DNA from: Excoecaria cochinchinensis
Taxonomy: Eukaryota; Streptophyta; Magnoliopsida; Malpighiales; Euphorbiaceae
Assembly: GCA_947683425.1 (NCBI GenBank)
Contig: CANTUQ010000073.1
Location: 15,362,001 to 15,426,000 of the forward strand
Length of the DNA stretch: 64,000 nucleotides
Direction: 5' to 3'
Shown here: piece after piece, positions 57,579 through 64,000 of the stretch
Layout: every line of letters begins with the position of its first letter
Position numbering within the stretch: the first letter of the stretch is position 1
Notes under the pieces: model-generated
What the model was told of the DNA's origin: nothing
The model's input: the letters and a program-made list of their open reading frames with translations, nothing else
Databases searched by the model: none
Made by a program: the position numbers and the translations under genes

Positions 57579-58667
57579 CCTGGTGTGACGCGCGCCGGAA
57601 CCCAGCAAGGGCCCTCGCTTTGAATCCGCCTTTGGGATTCGAGGAATTGATTTGCGTCTTTTGATCATGGGCGCCATGAGACATCATCGGTATATTCCTC
57701 CCAATAGAACATTGGGGAGAACAACCTAGTCTAATGACCCCTAAAGGCACCTTTGAGGCATTTGGAGTCGCCACCCAAATTGGGAAAAAGTCTCTCACCT
57801 CTAACGGTCTAAACCAGAGATATGGTGTCCGGAACTTCCCTCTTATTTATGCTTTGGTTAATTATAAATGGGTTTTTAACCTCTTAAAATTATATCTCTC
57901 ATCTCACGCAATTGATGCATTTAAATTAAATAGCGCATTCCAAGCATACGAAAGCGATAAACACACAAGCACACAATTACAAGAGAAATAGGGGCGGAAT
58001 ACAACCCCAATAAAAAGAAGATTAAAGACATAAATGGGGACGGAATACAATCCCCAAAATAAATAAAGTTGCCCCAAAGTTAATTACAAGGGCCCAAAAT
58101 GAAAGAACATAAATTTAAACACTCAACCAAAAATGAAATAAAAAGACATACATAAATCGGGGCATTATTTTAGGAACATTGGTTCTTTCGCACTTGTTCA
58201 AAGTTCAGGAACATTGGTTCCTTTGCATTCATTTTGAAGAGGGTTCGAAGAGTCATTTTTGATTGTTTGATGAAAATGGGGATGAGTGATCTCGTTTTTT
58301 GGAGAAAAGTTGACTCTTCGTTTTAATCGTGATGTTTTTATGGTTTGGCTAAAACAAGGAACATTGGTCCCAATTTTATTAGTAAAAAATTTCAATTTAA
58401 TCATAGAAATATTTTTGTGCTTTTTTATCGCACGCATGCACAAATAAAACAATTATTTACAAATAAACACGTAACACATAAAGGGGAGTTGAAAGGATCT
58501 CACCAAACCGGAGTGTCCATCTACGCGTCGCGACCCATCCGGGGAGTCGCGGGGCGCTCACACGATGCGACTCAAATTAAATCTCATACAAAGATTAACA
58601 TCAAAAATATTAGTAATGGTTCTAAAATTTAATCAAGTAGAAATGAAATAAATATTACGCAAGTGAA

Positions 58668-58817
58668 CCTATAATGATAATAATGATAATGATAAGACAA
58701 AACACAACAAAATAATATTAATGACGACAATAATAGGCAATGGCAATGAACAATAATGAATATAGTATGAGTAAACATGGTAATAATAATAAATGATAAT
58801 AATAATAATGAGATGTG

Positions 58818-58884
<67 letters not shown>

Positions 58885-59170
58885 TAATGACACACCGAAA
58901 ATCACACTAATAAATAAAAGTAAAACAAACATTAAATAATAATAATGATAATAATAATAATAGTAATAATAATAGCAACAGTGACATGAACAAACAATAG
59001 AACAACAATAATAATAACTACATGTGACAGTAATAACAATAAAAATAATAATAACAAATAATAGCATGAGCATAAACATGAACACAAACATAGTAATAAT
59101 AACAATGAATAATAATAATAATGATAATGATAATAATAATAAAAATAAGAATAATAATAATGATGATAAT
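58668..59170. repeat. AAT-rich microsatellite island
   Basis: About 500 bp of AAT and related triplets, including a pure (AAT)n core at about 58816-58880. The 176-codon Leu/Ile/Tyr ORF across it is an artefact. Confidence 0.95.
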
Positions 59171-59854
59171 AATATTAGTATATGAACATGAAAATCCATT
59201 TAAAGCCAACAAATAACATATTAATAGTGATACTAACACATTAAAATGCTAAAAATAAATAATAGATGTGGTAATAATGGCAAAAATAATATTTAACAAC
59301 AATAAATGATATACAAGAAAATAAATGAGAACGAGTCCAAAAATGTTTACCCTCATAAATTTTGAATCGGAAATAGGATGTCTCAATCCGTTCCCTTATC
59401 GATTTTTTTGATGATAATAATATTCAAAGAGAAATACAAGTTCTAAATAAAATTTGAGAAAATATTTTTGAGGTGAATATTTTTGAAGGATGATTTGAAC
59501 AAAGAGAATTGATTTTTCTTGCTCGAGATCAATCCCAAAATGAAGTATATTTCTTGAAGGAAAATCTAGAAATTAAAGCTTGAGAGGAAAAACTTAAAGG
59601 TTTTTGAAGAATATTTTTTGAAGAAGAACCAGTTGCTGGAGAGAAGCTAGAGAGAAAAGCAAATAAAATTCCTTGAAAAATAGTTGCCGCCCCTCCGAAA
59701 AATGAGTATTGAATCCCATTTGATTAATCTGATTGTTCCAAAATAGAGAAAGGCCAAAACCTTCTTTTAGTTTGTCTTCCCGGAAATTACACGAAAACGG
59801 AAAAATTTTCGGTCAAAACGGCGAGAAAATAGCTGAAAAAAAAGCAAAAAACGA

Positions 59855-60030
59855 AGCCCCGCGGGGTGAAAGAGACTGCGTGCAAAAACACGCGCGGTAA
59901 CCTCGGTACCACGCGGCCACTTTAAGGAAGTGGCCGCGTGGTACCACTTTCAAAAAGTGGTACCACGCGTGGTACCACTTTTATAAAGTGGCCAAAATGG
60001 CCACTTTATAAAAGTGGCCGCGTGGCCCAA
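59855..60030. repeat. Stacked palindromes in solo LTR
   Basis: GGTACCACGCGGCCACTT and its inverse form an almost perfect hairpin with a short loop at 59902-59943. A second (about 59950-59985) is built on AAGTGGTACCACGCGTGGTA, and a third (about 59985-60022) on ACTTTATAAAGTGGCC. Confidence 0.9.
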
Positions 60031-60417
60031 AAAAAAAACAAAAAATAATTTTAATTTAATTAATTTTTTTTTTACTTTTCCAATTAAACTAACTTAATTT
60101 AATTAAATTAATTAACTAATTTAAATCAATTAAATTAATTAATTAACCTAATTTAATTAAATTAATTAACTTAATTTCTCCCCTTTTTTCAAATGTCAAA
60201 AATAATACTATTTTAAAAATTAATTCAGCTAATTTAATTTTTTTTAATTAATTTTTTTATAATAATATTTTTTATATATATATATTTTTATTTAAAAAAA
60301 AGAGAGTTTCGACAAGAGAAACATCATTTTTGACACCTCTGCCTGTAAGCCGGTATCATTTTCATCATCGGGTAATTCTAATTTTGAACCGCTTCGGGAC
60401 TCAGTGTCTACACCTGG

Positions 60418-60740
60418 GTTGCTTGCTTTGCTAACACAGTAGGTTCAAAATTAGGAAATCTTCTTCGTTGGTTGCTCTCAACAATGCTGTAGCGGCTATG
60501 CACTTTTGTTCCGACATTAAGTGTTGGATCAAACCATTGACACTTAAATAGCACACAACATTTTATTGTCAAAGCGGGGTATTTAATTTCCAATATCTCC
60601 ATAATTTTACCATAATAATCCATCAATTCACCCTGAATGCAAACTCCACTGTTTATAGTTGCCCTGTTATGACCATGAGATTGTGTATGAAATTTAAATC
60701 CATTCACGAAATAAACCGGATAAGATTTAACAGTCCGCAA
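60418..60740 (-). pseudogene. TNP2-like gene, DUF4216-type domain, first part
   Basis: Minus-strand reading with YFVNGFKFHTQSHG, NSGVCIQG, CVLFKCQWFDP and TVLAKQATQV. These blocks are typical of the DUF4216 domain at the C-terminal end of plant TNP2-like proteins. It is cut at 60412 by the solo LTR. Confidence 0.8.
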
Positions 60741-61470
60741 TGGTCCTTTCGCAAGATCAACGATGAAATTGTTTTCAATTGTGTTGTTTGATGCCTACAG
60801 AATGTTAATGTATAATGTAATTTACTGTTGTCATGAAAAAACTATGTCGTTTATGTACTATATTTGAAGTCAACACTTACATATGTCTTGAACCATAAAT
60901 GGAAGTGTTTTCGACTTCCTTATTAATGTTATTTAGTGTTATTTTTGGCATAAGCTCCCGTAACCATTCCTCATATAAACTACAAACAACAATAATATAA
61001 GTTCATATGCATCTTCATGGTGTAAAATAAAAAATTAATTTCAAACTATTAGTTAAACTTACTGCACGAAAGGTTAACCCTCTTGGCAATTCAGCAAGAT
61101 GTAACCATGTGCAGCCTCTAATTCCTCTTCTGTAAGCATTCTTCTAGTTGAACGTCCATATAATCGATCGGGGTATGTGAATATAGATAAGTTTTTATCA
61201 TTTCCAATTGTTTGGCCTCCATCGTCATTACGAGGAACCTTTCGGCGTCTTGTGTTGACTTGCGGCTCAAAGTAATGGGAATAAAATGTACTTGCTTCTT
61301 CGACCAAGTACGCATTGCTTATTGAACCTTCCACTCGTGCTTTATTTTTGAGATTTTTTTTAAATAATACAAATACCTACACGATAAGTGTAATTGAAGT
61401 TACTAATCAAAACAAACTATATGTTTTAACATATAAATAACATTTGTTTTTACCTCTCAAATGGATACAT
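60741..61470 (-). pseudogene. TNP2-like gene, middle exon and introns
   Basis: Exon 61074-61334 reads VEGSISNAYLVEEASTFYSHYF and then a basic Arg-rich part, matching the region after DUF4218 in TNP2-like proteins. The flanks (60741-61073 and 61335-61470) look like introns or decayed coding DNA; WLRELMP-like reading lies near 60960. Confidence 0.65.
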
Positions 61471-63242
61471 TCATCTATATTGAACGGGTCCAGTGAGTTT
61501 GGCCTCATGTGCTAAATGTACTGGTAAATGCTCCATAATATTAAAGAAGCTGGGAGGAAAAATCCCCTCTAATTTGCAAAGGATTACTGGAATTTTTAAT
61601 TCCAATTTTTCCACGTTAGCCATCTTTATCTCAGATAAACTTAAGTTTTTCAAAAATAAACTTAACTCGGTTATAGCTTCCCATACCTTTTGAGGCAACA
61701 ATTCCCGAAAAGCAATTGGCATTAGCCTTTACATGAATACATGGTAGTCATGGCTTTTCATTCCGAATAATTTATACTTTCTCATGTCCACGCTCATAGC
61801 TAAGTTCGAAACATATCCATCCGAAAACTTTAGACTTCTTAACCATTCACATAAAAATTCCTTTTGGCTTTTGTCTAGAGTATAACAAGCTTTTGGATAT
61901 TTTCTCATTTGAGGATCTTTGTCTAACTCATTTCTTTTGCAATACAATTTTAAATCAGCACGTGATTTTGCATTATCTTTGGTCCTCCGTTCGATGTTCA
62001 TTATTGTGTTGAAGACATTGTCGAAAACGTTCTTTTCTATGTGCATCATGTCTAAAATATGCTGGATCATATTCGATTTCCAATATGGCAAATCCCAGAA
62101 GATACTATATTTTCTCCAACCAAAGTTTTTTGAAATGCTACTATTTTCTTCTTCAGCTTCAACTTCAGTAACTTTCAGCAACCCTGATTCATCAATCTCT
62201 TGCAATATTTCTTCACCAGATCTGTTAGGTGGAGGAGGTGTGTGGACTACTTTATTCTTAATGAACCTTTGTTTATTTCGTCTAAAAAGGTGATCTGGAG
62301 GAAGGAATTTTCTGTGATTGTCAAACCAATATATTTTACACCTATTAGTAAGATAAAAAGCATCCGAATTATTGCCTTAATAAGGGCAAGCTAATTTCCC
62401 AGCCGTGCTCCATCCAGATAGCATTGCATATGCAGGGAAATAGCTAACTGTCCACTCAATGCTACTCTCATCATGAAATTCAGTTGAAGGGACACATCAT
62501 ATGTAAGCACACCGAATTCCCGCAGTTGTTGCAATTTAGAAATCAATGGTTGTATGAATACATCAATCCTCTGCTTGGGATTCTTCGGCCCCGGAATAAT
62601 CGCTATTAAAAACATGTAAGCCTCATTCATACACATCCATGCAGGCAAATTATAAGGAATTATTATTATTGGCCAAGATGAATATTGTTGGCCTGACTGC
62701 CCAAACGGCTAAAAACCATCAGTGCTTAAACCCAGCCTCACATTTCTACTCTCAGCAGCAAAGTCGGGGTGGATGTCATTGAAATATTTCCATGCAACTG
62801 CATCCGATGGATGGCTCATTAGTCTATCCGTCTATTCATGTTCCTTATGCCATGTCATGTGAGATGTAATAACATCAGAGGAATATAGTCTTTGAAGTCT
62901 TGGGGTTACAGGAAAATAATACATCCGCTTCCATGGTACTAATTTTTGCTTCCTATTAGCATTTATTGGCTTGAACCTTGGTTGATTACAAAATTTGCAA
63001 TCCATTAATTCCTCATCAACTCCTCAGAAAAGCATACATCCCAGTCTACAACAATCAATTTTTTTAACTGGCAAACCAAGATCCCAAAGTAGCTTCTTCA
63101 TATTGTAAAAAATGTCAACCATTTTATTATTTGAAAGTAACGATTCATTGTACCAAGCCAGGATTTCATTTAAACTACGATCAGAAATATGACCTTTAGA
63201 TTTTATGTTCAATATTCGAGCAACAAAACCTAACTGTCTCAT
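61471..63242 (-). pseudogene. TNP2-like transposase core (Transposase_21) and DUF4218
   Basis: Blocks in minus-strand order: RSLNEILAWYNESL, LGLPVKKIDCC, WKRMYYFPVTPRLQRLY, LGLSTDGF (expected catalytic Asp), ILDMMHIEKNVFDNV (Asp in the conserved LD-x-MHIEKNV), KSHDYHVFM, then MPIAFRELLPQKVW opening the DUF4218 domain to 61471. It would bind and cut the CACTA ends. Stops after TDGF (near 62710), at 62391, 62205 and around 61725-61735 and a frameshift near 62200 disable it. Confidence 0.85.
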
Positions 63243-63775
63243 ATTATCACATCATGGCCATAATTCCTGATCAGCTGCATTAAGTAAGTCGAAGATGTTT
63301 TTAGTAGTTGGGTTGGGTTCTTCTTCGACATTGGCTAAATTTGGCTGAAATGAATTTCCCATTGCATCAAAGACCATTTGGGCATAGGAATTTTCTGTTG
63401 CACAAACATTACTTGTCATAAATTCGTCCCCCCTTCAAATTCAACTTCAACTACCTCCGGTCTAAATTCATGACTTCTAGATGTGCTATAAATTATTGGC
63501 TCTCCATGTCGTGTCCACTCAAAATAATTGGGTACAAATCCCTTTTTTAGCAAATGGAGATGCACATCCTCTGTAGGAAGATAACACCTATGTTTGCACT
63601 TTTTGTATGGACATCTAATTTTTGAACCGTCCATGTATGGAGGTTGAGAGCTTGCATATTCAATAAAAGATTGAACTCCTTCAGCAAACTCAAGGTTAAT
63701 GTAACCATCAGGCGTTATTCTTCTATACATATAACTTCTGTCTAAATTACTCATTATTTCTAAACTATTGTGCAA
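63243..63775 (-). pseudogene. TNP2-like N-terminus, transposase-associated domain
   Basis: Minus-strand reading from 63775, most likely starting MSNLDRSYMY at 63751. EFAEGVQSFIEYA, KIRCPYKKCKHRCYL (zinc-binding Cys/Cys/Cys) and HLLKKGFVPNYFEWTRHGE follow, the transposase-associated domain found before Transposase_21. 63416-63243 continues with a degraded linker and a TGA near 63255, before MRQLGFVARI. Confidence 0.8.
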
Positions 63776-64000
63776 AAATCATAAATATATAGTTAGTACC
63801 ATCACGTATCAATTTTCATATTTAACTTCAAGTCAATTCTATATTCCATTTCTTCAAATTAATTCGTAATTAGTTTTACAATATATACTCAAATTTAATA
63901 CCCTGTTACAAAATTATATACATAATAACAATTATAATTCAAAATATATACACATAAAAAAATATACATAAATATAATATGAAATTAAAACATTAACAAT
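63776..64000. other. CACTA sequence upstream of TNP2
   Basis: AT-rich, probably the 5' untranslated region of the transposase gene. No CACTA end is reached. Confidence 0.5.

Larger units (their letters stand above)
57584..60412 (-). mobile_element. Solo LTR of the Tat-like family in TNP2
   Basis: On the plus strand TGTGACGCGCGCCGG to CAGTGTCTACA, with duplication CCTGG at 57579-57583 and 60413-60417. 2829 bp. Same family as 29678-34944: shared 'catttggagtcgccaccca' and 'acataaatcgggg' blocks. Sense strand is minus. It splits a codon region of the DUF4216-like domain. Confidence 0.93.
47142..64000 (-). mobile_element. CACTA (En/Spm-type) transposon, one end visible
   Basis: The terminus CACTACAAGAAAATCG at 47142 is the classic plant CACTA end. 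Subterminal repeats, a TNPA-like gene and a TNP2-like gene follow, all minus strand, so the visible terminus is the 3' end. The other end lies beyond the window. Two insertions, 47865-55355 and 57584-60412, add about 10.3 kb. Without them the visible element is about 6.5 kb. The TTT before the terminus could be the 3-bp duplication but cannot be checked. Confidence 0.9.

Noticed and set aside
58669..59199. A 176-codon minus-strand ORF rich in Leu, Ile and Tyr
   Set aside because: It is the translation of AAT-type triplet repeats, which have few stops in that frame.
1..64000. tRNA, rRNA, CRISPR or bacterial-type operon signals
   Set aside because: None seen. The gene structure, transposon types and repeats are those of a plant nuclear genome.

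Overview
This window is nuclear DNA from a flowering plant, most likely a eudicot. It has one intron-rich single-copy gene, for the chloroplast lumen cyclophilin CYP38. The rest is nested plant transposons: Ty3/gypsy, Ty1/copia, hAT and CACTA. I cannot name the species.

Layout. Bases 1-3.1 kb hold the end of a gypsy LTR, a decayed primer-binding site and a broken gag. Bases 3.1-6.0 kb hold a minus-strand truncated gypsy LTR that abuts the leader and LTR of another element. Bases 6.0-9.1 kb are AT-rich relics. From 9.1 to 41.8 kb there is a transposon stack. A copia element (LTR 9135-10306, then gag and pre-integrase pieces) is interrupted by a ~3.8 kb gypsy LTR. That LTR is itself interrupted by a complete 14.1 kb Tat-lineage gypsy element on the minus strand (12890-26997, duplication CATGT). 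A solo LTR (29678-34944) also sits in the copia element and carries two hAT-type elements, each with a perfect 8-bp duplication. The copia piece then abuts the 3' part of a second Tat-like element (35.8-41.75 kb), which is interrupted by another solo LTR (36904-39590, duplication ACCCA).

CYP38 runs 46864 to 43058 on the minus strand, in seven exons that splice without a break. Only 277 bp upstream of its first ATG lies the terminus of a large CACTA transposon (47142 to past the window end). It carries TNPA-like and TNP2-like genes on the minus strand. A gypsy element (47865-55355, duplication TCAAT) cuts the TNPA-like gene and a solo LTR (57584-60412, duplication CCTGG) cuts the TNP2-like gene.

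How it works together. Only CYP38 looks functional. The transposon proteins carry stops and shifts, many of which fit C-to-T decay of methylated DNA. Less ordinary features are an antisense extra ORF in the Tat element, a small sense ORF with a conserved acidic tail in two Tat elements, GC-rich palindromic blocks at matching offsets inside related LTRs, a hAT element that may carry a gene fragment, and the CACTA end in the CYP38 upstream region. I saw no tRNA, rRNA, CRISPR or clear non-coding RNA gene.
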